A DNA stretch of 64,000 nucleotides from Ochrobactrum sp. BTU1 (GTDB taxonomy: Bacteria > Pseudomonadota > Alphaproteobacteria > Rhizobiales > Rhizobiaceae): contig CP076357.1 in assembly GCA_018798825.1 (NCBI GenBank), positions 620,001 to 684,000 of the forward strand, in the 5' to 3' direction. The position numbers and the translations under genes were made by a program. The notes under the pieces are model-generated. The model searched no databases, was not told the origin of the DNA, and worked only from the letters and a program-made list of their open reading frames with translations. This document shows positions 25,095 to 33,985 of this stretch, one piece after another (position 1 is the first letter of the stretch; every line of letters begins with the position of its first letter).

Positions 25095-26132
25095 TTAGAC
25101 CTCCGGCAAAGGAGTGTCGAGGCTCATTGCATGGTCGAGAACACGCTGCAGGTTTGCGGCATGGCTGAAATTGGGTTCCGAGCCGACACCATCACCAACA
25201 GCACGTGCGAACCGTTGATAATTTGTCTCGACAGGCTCGACTTCCAGATCTCGCCAAACTGGCGTTTCGATATCCTCCCCGGTACAGCCGCGCAAAGAGG
25301 AGCCGGTTGGCGTGTGAATGACCTCCAAAGCACCCTTGTCACCATGTATCCGCAGACGCAATTCATTCAGATGGCCCGTCGCCCACCGGCTTGCATGGAT
25401 AACACCAAGGGCACCGTTCGAACATTCGGCCATCATGACAAAACTGTCATTTGCGTCCAGCTTATACTCGCCAATATGGTTATTGTCAGCCTTATCAAAA
25501 GTTTTGAGCCTCGCAGAGGCTCTTTGCACATCACTTCCGATCGCATAAGAGGCGAAATCGAGAATATGGATACCAACGTCGCCTAAAACTCCGTTGGAAC
25601 CATGCCGCGTGGACAGCCGCCATAGCCATTTGCTTTCTGTTTTCCAGTCACCCCAAGTTTTGGAAACAAGCCAGCTCTGCAGATAAGAGGCTTCAAAATG
25701 GCGTATCTGCCCGATTTCGCCTGATTTAACGATTTGGCGTGCTTTCTGCAAAGGAGCAACATTGCGATAAGTGAGATTGACCATGTTCACTATACCGGCC
25801 TGCTCAGCAGCGTCCGCCATTTCGGCGGCTTTCTCATAGCTCTCAGCAAGCGGCTTCTCACAGAAAATATGCTTACCCGCACCGATCAGGATCATAGATG
25901 TCGGATGATGGATCGCGTCCGGGGTCACATTTGCAACGGCATCAAACCGGTTCCATGCGAGGACATCCTCAAGACGGGTGAAGCGATTGTGAATATCATG
26001 ATTTTCGGAGAAGCCATCAACCCGTTCTGCAGAAACATCGCAAGCCGCAACTACTTCCACGCCGTCAATCGCTCTGAACGCCTCGACATGGTTCTTCGCC
26101 ATACCGCCTGTACCAAGAATGAGAAGACGCAT
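25095..26132 (-). CDS. thuB: ThuB-like Gfo/Idh/MocA oxidoreductase of disaccharide catabolism
   Basis: 345 residues. The N-terminal NAD-binding Rossmann motif is ILGTGGMAKNHVEAF, followed by the family's GKHIFCEKPLAESYEKA active-site segment with Lys. ATG 26132 has GAGGTG upstream. It is the last gene of a thuEFGKAB operon; its upstream open frame overlaps the thuA stop. In Sinorhizobium meliloti ThuA and ThuB are needed for trehalose, maltitol and sucrose use through 3-keto disaccharides. The same role is inferred here from synteny. Confidence 0.88.
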   Translation of the reverse strand: MRLLILGTGGMAKNHVEAFRAIDGVEVVAACDVSAERVDGFSENHDIHNRFTRLEDVLAWNRFDAVANVTPDAIHHPTSMILIGAGKHIFCEKPLAESYEKAAEMADAAEQAGIVNMVNLTYRNVAPLQKARQIVKSGEIGQIRHFEASYLQSWLVSKTWGDWKTESKWLWRLSTRHGSNGVLGDVGIHILDFASYAIGSDVQRASARLKTFDKADNNHIGEYKLDANDSFVMMAECSNGALGVIHASRWATGHLNELRLRIHGDKGALEVIHTPTGSSLRGCTGEDIETPVWRDLEVEPVETNYQRFARAVGDGVGSEPNFSHAANLQRVLDHAMSLDTPLPEV

Positions 26133-26140
26133 CAAACACC

Positions 26141-26932
26141 TCACCGATATCCGGCTTCGCCAGCTTCGTGCAGTTTTGGACCGCGTTCAACAATCGGTTC
26201 AAGAGCTTCATCAATTGGAACGTTCGGTGCCGTATGAATAGCCGTAAAAGCTGTCTGCTGATTATATGCCCATTTAACCGAGTTCCGTAGAACGGTTTGA
26301 ACATTTGCATCGTGGTAAGTCGGATAGGTTTCGTGTCCAGGACGAAAATAAAAAATGTTGCCTGCACCACGGCGCCAGGTCATGCCGGATCGAAAGACTT
26401 CCCCGCCCGCAAACCAGGAAATAAATACTGTCTCCAATGGTTCTGGTACCGAAAATTGTTCACCATACATTTCCTCGTTTTCGAGAACAAAATTCTCCCC
26501 GATCCCGGCGGCAATTGGGTGTCCTCGATTGACAACCCATATACGTTCCCGCTCTCCAGCTTCACGCCATTTCAACGCGCAAGGTGTTCCCATCAGCCGT
26601 TTGAAAATCTTCGAGAAATGCCCTGAATGAAGAACTATAAGCCCCATACCTTCGAAAACCCGCTTTGCAACACGCTCGACGACGGCGTCGGAGACAGCGG
26701 CATGATCTTTATGCCCCCACCAAACCAGAACATCGGTATTATCTAGACGTTCCACTGGAAGTCCGTGCTCGGGCTCTTGAAGCGTCGCTGTTGAAGCCTC
26801 GATTGCGCTGTCTTTGTTGAGGGTGGCCGCGATTGTATTATGCATACCCTTTGGATATAGCGCGCGAACGGTTTCGTTGGTTTGTTCGTGAATATTCTCT
26901 CCCCATACAATCGTACGTATCGACACGAGCAT
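26141..26932 (-). CDS. thuA: ThuA (trehalose-utilisation domain) protein
   Basis: 263 residues of the ThuA family, a glutamine-amidotransferase-like fold. Typical segments are [31 protein letters not shown] and [21 protein letters not shown] 26932 has AAGGAG at good spacing. It works with ThuB in disaccharide oxidation or 3-keto-sugar handling in rhizobia. It lies 120 bases after thuK, an unusually wide gap for this operon, containing an inverted repeat. Confidence 0.9.
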   Translation of the reverse strand: MLVSIRTIVWGENIHEQTNETVRALYPKGMHNTIAATLNKDSAIEASTATLQEPEHGLPVERLDNTDVLVWWGHKDHAAVSDAVVERVAKRVFEGMGLIVLHSGHFSKIFKRLMGTPCALKWREAGERERIWVVNRGHPIAAGIGENFVLENEEMYGEQFSVPEPLETVFISWFAGGEVFRSGMTWRRGAGNIFYFRPGHETYPTYHDANVQTVLRNSVKWAYNQQTAFTAIHTAPNVPIDEALEPIVERGPKLHEAGEAGYR

Positions 26933-26996
26933 TCTCCTTGCTTTGAGCTATTTCAAGCCCTGTGGAAATTCAGGATCGGGCCATCACTTTAGGCAG

Positions 26997-27026
26997 AGGA
27001 ACCAACGCCTGAGGGAATTGGTTCCT
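26997..27026 (-). other. Inverted repeat between thuK and thuA
   Basis: Arms AGGAACCAA and TTGGTTCCT pair over 9 bp with a 12-base loop. On the minus-strand transcript there is no U-tract after it, so it is more likely an mRNA-stability or partial-termination hairpin than a full terminator. Confidence 0.4.
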
Positions 27027-27052
27027 AAATTACAAATAATTCATGGGCATAT

Positions 27053-28060
27053 TCACGCGATTTGCGCCTTCCCATATTCATCAAAACGATGGATACGCTC
27101 ACCCGTCGGTGAGACAGACACCATCTCGCCCTGCCTCCTCGCGGAGACACCCGCCTCGCGGACCACAAGCGGTTCGGCGCGTGATAGATCCACATAAATG
27201 AAGCTGTCCGATCCCAAGACCTCGGTATGCACAACTCGACCATTCCAGTGGCCTTCTTGAGAAACAATTCTAAGATGCTCAGGTCTTAAACCGACTGTAT
27301 GTGCACCGAACGCCGCCGCATCCGCTCCATTGAGCAGGTTCATCTTCGGTGAGCCTATAAATCCGGCCACGAACACGGATTTTGGTCGCTCATAGAGCTC
27401 CAGCGGTGTGCCTATTTGTTCAACGCGACCGTCTCTGAGAACGCATATGCGATCGGCCAGCGTCATCGCTTCAACCTGGTCATGGGTAACATAGATCATA
27501 GTGGTCTGTTCCATACTTCTGTGTAAATTCGCGATCTCCAGTCTGGTGGCGACACGCAAAGCTGCGTCAAGGTTTGAAAGCGGTTCATCAAATAAGAAGA
27601 CTTGTGGATCCCGAACGATAGCCCGTCCGATCGCTACCCTTTGACGTTGTCCGCCAGAAAGCTGACGGGGCAATCGCTTCATATAATCAGTAAGCTGTAG
27701 CATCTCGCACGCCTGCTGAATACGACGCGCACAGTCCTCCTTGTTCCGGCCGGCCAGTTTCATCCCAAATTCCATATTCTGGTAAACCGTCATATGCGGA
27801 TAAAGAGCATAGGATTGGAACACCATCGCAATTCCACGCTTCGAAGGGCTGAGGCTGTTGACAAGCTTCCCGTCGATCGCAAGGCTGCCTGAACTAATTT
27901 CCTCCAGACCCGCAATGAGCCGCAGCAGTGTTGACTTTCCACAGCCCGAAGGCCCGACGAAAACCATAAACTCACCGCTTCGAATATCGAGATCTACGCC
28001 CTTGATGACTTCGAAATTTCCAAAAGACTTGCGCAGACCGCGCAGCTGAAGTTCTGCCAT
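27053..28060 (-). CDS. thuK: ThuK-like disaccharide ABC transporter ATPase
   Basis: 335 residues of the MalK/UgpC class. Walker A is GPSGCGKSTLL (residues about 37-47), then Q-loop VFQSYALYPHMTV, signature LSGGQRQRVAIGRAI, Walker B VFLFDEPLSNLD and switch His in VTHDQVEAM. The C-terminal TOBE region carries the usual PKMNLL start. It energises the ThuF-ThuG channel. It starts 6 bases after the thuG stop. Confidence 0.93.
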   Translation of the reverse strand: MAELQLRGLRKSFGNFEVIKGVDLDIRSGEFMVFVGPSGCGKSTLLRLIAGLEEISSGSLAIDGKLVNSLSPSKRGIAMVFQSYALYPHMTVYQNMEFGMKLAGRNKEDCARRIQQACEMLQLTDYMKRLPRQLSGGQRQRVAIGRAIVRDPQVFLFDEPLSNLDAALRVATRLEIANLHRSMEQTTMIYVTHDQVEAMTLADRICVLRDGRVEQIGTPLELYERPKSVFVAGFIGSPKMNLLNGADAAAFGAHTVGLRPEHLRIVSQEGHWNGRVVHTEVLGSDSFIYVDLSRAEPLVVREAGVSARRQGEMVSVSPTGERIHRFDEYGKAQIA

Positions 28061-28066
28061 ATCTTT

Positions 28067-28891
28067 TTACCCCTTTACGCCGCCCGCAGTCAGCCCTGAC
28101 ACGATCCGTCGCTGAAAGATAAGAACAAGAACAACGAGCGGTACCGTCACAACGACGGACGCAGCCATGATGTTGCCCCATGGAATTTCGAACTGACTGC
28201 TACCTGATAGCAGCGCTATCGCAACAGGAACCGTCCGCTGCCCTGACGAGGACGTAAAGGTCAGGGCGAAAAGGAACTCATTCCAAGCGGAGATAAATGC
28301 AAGCAATCCAGTCGTCGCCAATGCGGGCCACATGAGAGGCATGAACACCCTTGTGACGATAATCCAGGCCGAAGCACCGTCAACGATCGCTGCTTCTTCG
28401 ATTTCGACAGGGAGTTCGCGCATAAATGTGGTCAAAACCCACACCGTGAACGGCAATGTGAAGATCAGATATGAGAAGATTAAAGCGAGCGGTGTGTTAA
28501 AAATGCCGAAGAAGCGAACGAGTTCAAAGAGGCCCGCGAGCACGGCTATCTGAGGAAACATAGAAACTGATAATATTGTGAGCAACAAAAGGCCCCGTCC
28601 CCGAAACTTGACCCGGGCCAGCGCATAGGACGCGGTAACTGCGAGCAGAAGTGATATGGCAACTACAATAGTCGCCACCAATAAAGAGTTGCCAAGGCTT
28701 TGCAGGAAACTGCCTTGCGACAGAACCTCCGTATAATTTCTCAAGGATAATGACGATGGCCAGAAGTCTGCCTTAAAGAGGGCAGTACCCGATTTAAAAC
28801 TCGTCAAAAGCGCATAATAGAATGGGAAGACCGCTACGATCACAATGATTGCGACTAATGCGTAGAAGCCTACAGATTTGGCTATTCGCAT
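28067..28891 (-). CDS. thuG: ThuG-like ABC transporter permease
   Basis: 274 residues with six predicted membrane helices, MalG-like. The EAA loop contacting the ATPase is EEAAIVDGASAWIIVTRVFM (about 182-201). It starts 2 bases after the thuF stop, so translation is tightly coupled. With ThuF it forms the channel for trehalose/maltose-type disaccharides. Confidence 0.92.
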   Translation of the reverse strand: MRIAKSVGFYALVAIIVIVAVFPFYYALLTSFKSGTALFKADFWPSSLSLRNYTEVLSQGSFLQSLGNSLLVATIVVAISLLLAVTASYALARVKFRGRGLLLLTILSVSMFPQIAVLAGLFELVRFFGIFNTPLALIFSYLIFTLPFTVWVLTTFMRELPVEIEEAAIVDGASAWIIVTRVFMPLMWPALATTGLLAFISAWNEFLFALTFTSSSGQRTVPVAIALLSGSSQFEIPWGNIMAASVVVTVPLVVLVLIFQRRIVSGLTAGGVKG

Positions 28892-28893
28892 GA

Positions 28894-29874
28894 CTATTCT
28901 CCCATATGCCCGAGTTTAATCCGCCCGAACATCATGTAGAAAGCGGTGATGGCTGCGATGATAAGAAACAGCATCGTCGAGGCTGCCGCACCATAGGCAA
29001 ACTTGTCGAAGTCGAAGAGGTTCTCGCGGGCGAAAACTGACATGCTTTTTGTTTGCGCGTTGTTTGGTGTGAGGACATAAACCAGATCGAAGATCCGCAT
29101 CGCATCAAGCATTCGGAAGATCACTGCCACCATCAAAGCAGGCCTTATAAGGGGAAGGGTGATACGCCAAAAAACTTTGAGCGGATGGACCCCATCGATC
29201 TTGGCTGCCTCATAAATATCAGAGGGTACCATTTGCAATCCAGCCAGGATAAGCAACGCCATGAAAGGCGTCGTTTTCCAGACATCCACAATGAGAATTG
29301 CAATCATTGCGGTGTCGGGATTGGCGGTCCACGCGATTTTTTGACTGATGAAACCGAAATTCAAAAGGATGTGGTTCAATATACCGAATTGGTCATTGAG
29401 CATCCACGCCCACATTTTTGCCGAAACAATTGTCGGAATGGCCCAAGGTATCAAAATTGCAGCCCGCACCAGCCCGCGGCCGCGAAAGATCGCATTCAAA
29501 ACGAGCGCTACGATCAACCCAAAGAAAGTTTCCAGGCTGACCGAAATAACAGTGAAACGGATTGTGTTCCATACAGCATCCCACCATGCCGGGTCGGCCA
29601 GCAAGCCTCGAAAAACAGTACGTCCGCTTTTCAGAGTAACCCAGGTGAGATAGTTCTTGAAACCTACAAACTGAGCGGTCGCAAGGTTTGTAAGGGATGC
29701 ATCTGTAAAGCTGAAATATACCGTGCGAAACAATGGCCACCCAGCAACCAGCGCTAAGACGAATAAGGTAGGCCCCAGAAAAATCCATGCAGAACGGGTT
29801 CGCATATGCTGCAGATCTGATCGGCTTTGAGGCCTGCCTGTTGTACCACAGACATCAGCAGAAGGGTCTGTCAT
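28894..29874 (-). CDS. thuF: ThuF-like ABC transporter permease
   Basis: 326 residues, MalF-like, with six membrane helices and the EAA loop YEAAKIDGVHPLKVFWRITL. ATG 29874 is preceded by GAGGAAG. A hairpin-containing gap of 80 bases separates it from the binding-protein gene, a usual way of lowering permease output relative to binding protein. Confidence 0.92.
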   Translation of the reverse strand: MTDPSADVCGTTGRPQSRSDLQHMRTRSAWIFLGPTLFVLALVAGWPLFRTVYFSFTDASLTNLATAQFVGFKNYLTWVTLKSGRTVFRGLLADPAWWDAVWNTIRFTVISVSLETFFGLIVALVLNAIFRGRGLVRAAILIPWAIPTIVSAKMWAWMLNDQFGILNHILLNFGFISQKIAWTANPDTAMIAILIVDVWKTTPFMALLILAGLQMVPSDIYEAAKIDGVHPLKVFWRITLPLIRPALMVAVIFRMLDAMRIFDLVYVLTPNNAQTKSMSVFARENLFDFDKFAYGAAASTMLFLIIAAITAFYMMFGRIKLGHMGE

Positions 29875-29935
29875 AATCTTCCTCAGCTTATATCGAGGTC
29901 CGGACAGGACTCAGTTCGAGTTTAGGCGAGGCCTG

Positions 29936-29949
29936 CCGAGGCGCCTCGG
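29936..29949 (-). other. GC-rich palindrome between thuE and thuF
   Basis: CCGAGGCGCCTCGG is a perfect 14-base palindrome just after the thuE stop, next to another CGAGGC copy. In the transcript it would form a stable hairpin in the binding-protein/permease gap, likely protecting thuE mRNA. Confidence 0.45.
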
Positions 29950-29953
29950 TGGG

Positions 29954-31216
29954 TTACCATGCGGAACCTTGAAGCTCTGTGAGTTCGACCTCGAGCATCT
30001 CCAAGTTTTCAGCAGCCGTTCCCCGACCGGAAAGGGTGTTATGAACCGCAGACCAGAATTTTGATGAAACCTCATTATATTTGACTTTTGTAGCCGCCGA
30101 TGGTCTCGGCACCGCATTTTGGAAAATCGGTTTCCAGTGAGCCATGAAAGGCTGCGCGCTTAGAATATCTTTATCGTCGTAGAGGGCCTCAATTGTCGGT
30201 AATCGAGAAATTTCAACGGCCTGTACTTTTTGTACTTCTGGTGACGCCAGATATTTCACCAGCGCAATCGCGGGTTCCTGCTGCCGGGAATATTTCGACA
30301 CTGCCAAATTCCAGCCACCAAGGGTCGATGATGGTGCGTCTCCCTCCTTCGCCGCTGGAAGCGGGGCGACATCGAACTTTCCTTTGACCGCGCTATCTTC
30401 ATTGTTCCCCAATGCATAAGCATAAGGCCAGTTGCGCATGAAGACCGCATTGCCCGTCTGCCAAACACCGCGGGATTCCTCCTCCTGATAGGCAAGAACA
30501 CCCTGCGGCGAGATGGTTCCAATCCATGATTTTGCACGCTCTAATGCAGCCGCTGCCGCTTCATTGTTGACCGAAATGTCGCCGTCCAATTCAACGACTT
30601 GCCCCCCTCCGGACGACTTGATCCATTCCAATGCGTTGCAAGTCAGCCCCTCATAGGCGTTGCCCTGAAAGACATAGCCCCAAAGATCTCCATTCCCTCC
30701 AGCGCGTTCTTTGTCCATAATTTCTTTTGCGGTCGTATTCATGCCATCCCACGTCCTGGGCACCGCCTTACCGTATTTTTCCAACAGGTCTTTACGATAG
30801 AACAGCGCTGGCGCGTCTGTGTAGAATGGCAGAGCCACCAACTTGCCATTTACCGTCTGAGACGCGATGATCGATGGAAAATGGCTTGAAGAAACATCCT
30901 TTGTAGCCTCCGTTAAGTCCAAAAACTGATCGGCAAGCTGCGGCGCCCAAACCACATCTGTCTGATAAACGTCGATATCAGCATTCCCTGCGGCAAACCA
31001 TAATCGGTATTGGCTGAACTGTTCGCTACTTGATGGCGGCATGGAGACAATATGAACTTTGTTGCCTGTCGCCTTTTCAAATTTGGCAATCTGTTCCGTC
31101 AGAAATTGAATATTATTGCCGGTTGAATTTGCGGCAATCGAAATATCAGCTGCTTGGGCAAACGTGGTCACATAGCCGAATGCGACGCAGGCGATGAGTG
31201 CACCTTTTAAAGCCAT
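29954..31216 (-). CDS. thuE: ThuE-like periplasmic disaccharide-binding protein
   Basis: 420 residues of the SBP_bac_1 class. The signal peptide (ALKGALIACVAFGYVTTFA) is cleaved near AQA-AD. Typical features include EQIAKFEKATGNKV, ALPFYTDAPALFYRKDLLEK and GGWNLAVSKYSRQQEPAIAL. It captures trehalose/maltose/sucrose-type sugars for ThuFGK. ATG 31216 follows GGAGGAAAGAAGGA. It is first in the operon and divergent from the LacI regulator thuR. Confidence 0.92.
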   Translation of the reverse strand: MALKGALIACVAFGYVTTFAQAADISIAANSTGNNIQFLTEQIAKFEKATGNKVHIVSMPPSSSEQFSQYRLWFAAGNADIDVYQTDVVWAPQLADQFLDLTEATKDVSSSHFPSIIASQTVNGKLVALPFYTDAPALFYRKDLLEKYGKAVPRTWDGMNTTAKEIMDKERAGGNGDLWGYVFQGNAYEGLTCNALEWIKSSGGGQVVELDGDISVNNEAAAAALERAKSWIGTISPQGVLAYQEEESRGVWQTGNAVFMRNWPYAYALGNNEDSAVKGKFDVAPLPAAKEGDAPSSTLGGWNLAVSKYSRQQEPAIALVKYLASPEVQKVQAVEISRLPTIEALYDDKDILSAQPFMAHWKPIFQNAVPRPSAATKVKYNEVSSKFWSAVHNTLSGRGTAAENLEMLEVELTELQGSAW

Positions 31217-31575
31217 CGTCCTTCTTTCCTCCCATCCACTCTACTGGCAGATTTCAAAAATCGAAAACGGTTTGGATCCTAAAAAGGTTACAGAAGCCCA
31301 CTTTACTGTCAAGTCGCAGTTTAGTAACAGTAGATTTCTGGGAGCGATAATGAATTTAGTTATTGAAAATCATCTTGTTATGGCGACACGATCAAAAAGA
31401 TCGAGTCCGATTGGCTCACAGCAAAAACTGCGTCCTAGATTTTTTTTGAAAACGGTTTGACTCAGTCACACCTTTCTAAGAGGATGGAAAACCGCTTCTC
31501 CTTGTGCAATTGTGAATAAGGAGCAACTCGTTATAATCGGCTCGGCAAAGCTACCCTCTGAAAACCAATAGACCA
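31217..31575. promoter_or_regulatory. thuE-thuR divergent promoter region with repeated candidate ThuR operators
   Basis: 359 gene-free bases. The 12-mer GAAAACGGTTTG occurs twice, exactly, at 31263-31274 and 31448-31459, and a related GAAAACCGCTT lies at 31487-31497. These near-palindromic A-tract/CG/T-tract sites look like LacI-family operators. Two sites 185 bases apart could allow looping over both divergent promoters. Confidence 0.6.
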
Positions 31576-32592
31576 ATGAAACTTCGCGAATTCGCCAAAC
31601 TTATTCGGCTCTCCCCGACCACCGTCAGTCGCGCACTGAGCGGATATCCTGAAGTAGCAGAATCCACGCGTAAACGCGTAATCGCAGAGGCTGCAAGACT
31701 CGGATACCGACCCAACGTCAACGCAGTGCGTTTGGTGACGGGTCGAGCGGGCGCTGTCGGAGTGGTCATGGGACGCAACAGCGAGTTTCATTTCGCGGAA
31801 TTCATGCGCGGGATGGCTGAGCGGCTTAGCCAGGACGAAGTTGATATTCTTGTCAGTCCTATTGCCAGTAACGGAACTGACGACGAGGTGGATATCTGTC
31901 GTCGTCTTGCGACCAGCCGACGGGTTGATGCCATTATTGTTACATCGCCAAAACCGAACGATGAAAGAATTCGTCTGCTCGATCAGCTCGGAATGCCATT
32001 TCTTGTCCACGGCCGTTCAGAAATCGAGATACCTCATGCTTGGCTTGATATAGACAATGACGGCGCGGTCTACCGATCAACTGCACACCTGCTTGACCTT
32101 GGTCACAGTCGGATAGCGATGATCAATGGTCGATATGGTTTCACTTTTTCACTTCATCGGGATGCGGGATATCGCCGCGCGCTTGAAGAGAGAGGGGTCT
32201 CTTTCGATCCCGCTCTCGTGGAGCATTGTGATTTTACCGATGAAGCGGGCTATCGCATCGCACTGAAGTTGCTAGACTCCGAGTTGAGACCAACTGCATT
32301 TATTGCCGGTTCGATGATGTCAACCTTGGGTATTTATCGTGCTGCACGTTCAGTCGGATTGGAGATCGGGAAAGACATATCTGTAGTTGCCCATGATGAT
32401 GTCATATCCTTCCTAAGCGCTGACAATATGGTTCCTTCACTGACCGCAACACGGTCTTCCATGCGCTTGGCAGGAAAAAGATGTGCGGACCTTGTGATGG
32501 AGATGCTGGACGGAAGGATCGCCACAGATATTCAAGAGTTGTGGCCGGTGGAACTGATTTTAAGGGAGTCCGCTACCCGCGCTCCCTATTGA
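31576..32592 (+). CDS. thuR: ThuR-like LacI-family repressor of the thu operon
   Basis: 338 residues. The LacI helix-turn-helix is at the extreme N-terminus (KLREFAKLIRLSPTTVSRAL, residues 2-21), followed by the hinge (LGYRPN) and a sugar-sensing domain with AHLLDLGHSRIAMINGR and a C-terminal SVVAHDDV strand. It is divergent from thuE, as thuR is in S. meliloti, and should repress thuEFGKAB until disaccharide is present. The assignment rests on synteny plus family. Confidence 0.88.
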   Translation: MKLREFAKLIRLSPTTVSRALSGYPEVAESTRKRVIAEAARLGYRPNVNAVRLVTGRAGAVGVVMGRNSEFHFAEFMRGMAERLSQDEVDILVSPIASNGTDDEVDICRRLATSRRVDAIIVTSPKPNDERIRLLDQLGMPFLVHGRSEIEIPHAWLDIDNDGAVYRSTAHLLDLGHSRIAMINGRYGFTFSLHRDAGYRRALEERGVSFDPALVEHCDFTDEAGYRIALKLLDSELRPTAFIAGSMMSTLGIYRAARSVGLEIGKDISVVAHDDVISFLSADNMVPSLTATRSSMRLAGKRCADLVMEMLDGRIATDIQELWPVELILRESATRAPY

Positions 32593-32680
32593 GATGAGGA
32601 AATGGCGAATGAAGTCTGAGGAATGTCTCACCTTCTCCGAACACTTATGGGCGTGGCGCAGGGTGTCAGCCTTCACACCC

Positions 32681-33958
32681 TTACGTTTTTGATCGCAAAA
32701 TATTGCTATTGAGCACAAGGTAGGCGAGCAAACCGATAAGCAGCCCCCAGAATGCGCCGCCAATTCCAAAAAGCTTTATATTTGCAGCCGAGGCAAGGAA
32801 CGTAATCACTGCCGCTTCTCGGGTTGATGGTTCAGACACTGCTCCAGCAAGACTGCCACCGATCGTGCCCAGCAAAGCGAGACCAGCAAGTGTCGTGATA
32901 AACGTGGAAGGGAAAGCCATAAACACGGCCGCAAGCGTTACGCCGAATATTCCGACGAGAATATAGAACAATCCAGCGGCAATCCCAGCGATCCAACGCT
33001 TCGACGGGTTTTCATGTGCCTCATTTCCTGTTGCAATCGCAGCGGTGATCGCCGCCAAGTTAAAGGCATGTGATCCGAATGGGGCCATGATAAGTGACCC
33101 GAGGCCTGTGACAGTGACGATAGGATCAGCACTTGTCTTAAAGCCGTCGTTTCTCAGAACAAGCATCCCAGGCACGTACTGGCCCGTAAGGGTGATGAGA
33201 AACAAGGGTAGCGCCATCGACAACGAAGCATTGAGCGAGAACACAGGCATCGTGAATATAGGGACAGCAAATTCCAGGCTCACTTCCGAAAAAGCAATCT
33301 TATCTTGTAAAACCAGAAATGATATTCCGACGATAAGAATACCGACCACTGCGTAGCGTGGAATGATGCGTTTCAGGATTATATAGGATGCGATCAGTAA
33401 GGTAACCAACACCGGATCCATGGTCGCACCCCCGAAAGCCCCAATTCCAAACTGCAAGAGAACGCCCGCGAGCAGTGCGGAGGCTATCGGCTGCGGAATT
33501 AAGCGAACGACCCGCTCAAAGTAGCCTGACAATCCAAGTACAATGAATGCGATTGCCGATAGGATGAATGCCCCTACTGCTTCACGATACGGGGTTGTCG
33601 CAAGGGCGGTAACTAGAAATGCTGCTGCCGGTGTTGACCAGGCCGTGATAATCGGCTCGCGAAAGCGCATGCTGAGATATATCCCTGTTATCCCAACACC
33701 TATCGAGACTGACCAGACCCAGGAAGCAGTGAGATCAGGGCTTAGGCCGGCAACCTTAGCGGCCTGAAACACAAGTATAAATGTCCCACCGTAATTGACG
33801 ATCACCGAAACCAAACCGGCTATAATTGGATGAGGCAGATCGCGCAGACTGATGGTGGATGTCGAAGCTGTGGACGGCAAGAGAATATCTCCGGAATTTT
33901 GGCATTTGCGAACAGGTTCACATTGACAGGTAACGGGTGATTGGTCTGATGTATCCAT
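32681..33958 (-). CDS. benE: BenE-family transporter (benzoate/H+ symporter family)
   Basis: About 425 residues from ATG 33958; the frame runs on to 34060, but that part overlaps the divergent regulator gene. About 11-12 membrane helices fit BenE/YdcO, with LRDLPHPIIAGLVSVIVNYG at the start of the core and GMLVLRNDGFKTSADPIVTV, FGSHAFNLAAITAAIATGNE and AGAVSEPSTREAAVITFLAS later. The name comes from benzoate uptake in Acinetobacter, but no aromatic-degradation genes are here. Its neighbours are a PLP-binding MocR regulator and YggS, so another substrate, for example a B6 vitamer, is possible. Confidence 0.88.
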   Translation of the reverse strand: MDTSDQSPVTCQCEPVRKCQNSGDILLPSTASTSTISLRDLPHPIIAGLVSVIVNYGGTFILVFQAAKVAGLSPDLTASWVWSVSIGVGITGIYLSMRFREPIITAWSTPAAAFLVTALATTPYREAVGAFILSAIAFIVLGLSGYFERVVRLIPQPIASALLAGVLLQFGIGAFGGATMDPVLVTLLIASYIILKRIIPRYAVVGILIVGISFLVLQDKIAFSEVSLEFAVPIFTMPVFSLNASLSMALPLFLITLTGQYVPGMLVLRNDGFKTSADPIVTVTGLGSLIMAPFGSHAFNLAAITAAIATGNEAHENPSKRWIAGIAAGLFYILVGIFGVTLAAVFMAFPSTFITTLAGLALLGTIGGSLAGAVSEPSTREAAVITFLASAANIKLFGIGGAFWGLLIGLLAYLVLNSNILRSKT

Positions 33959-33985
33959 CCACTTTCTGTCTGAAGGACCATCCAA

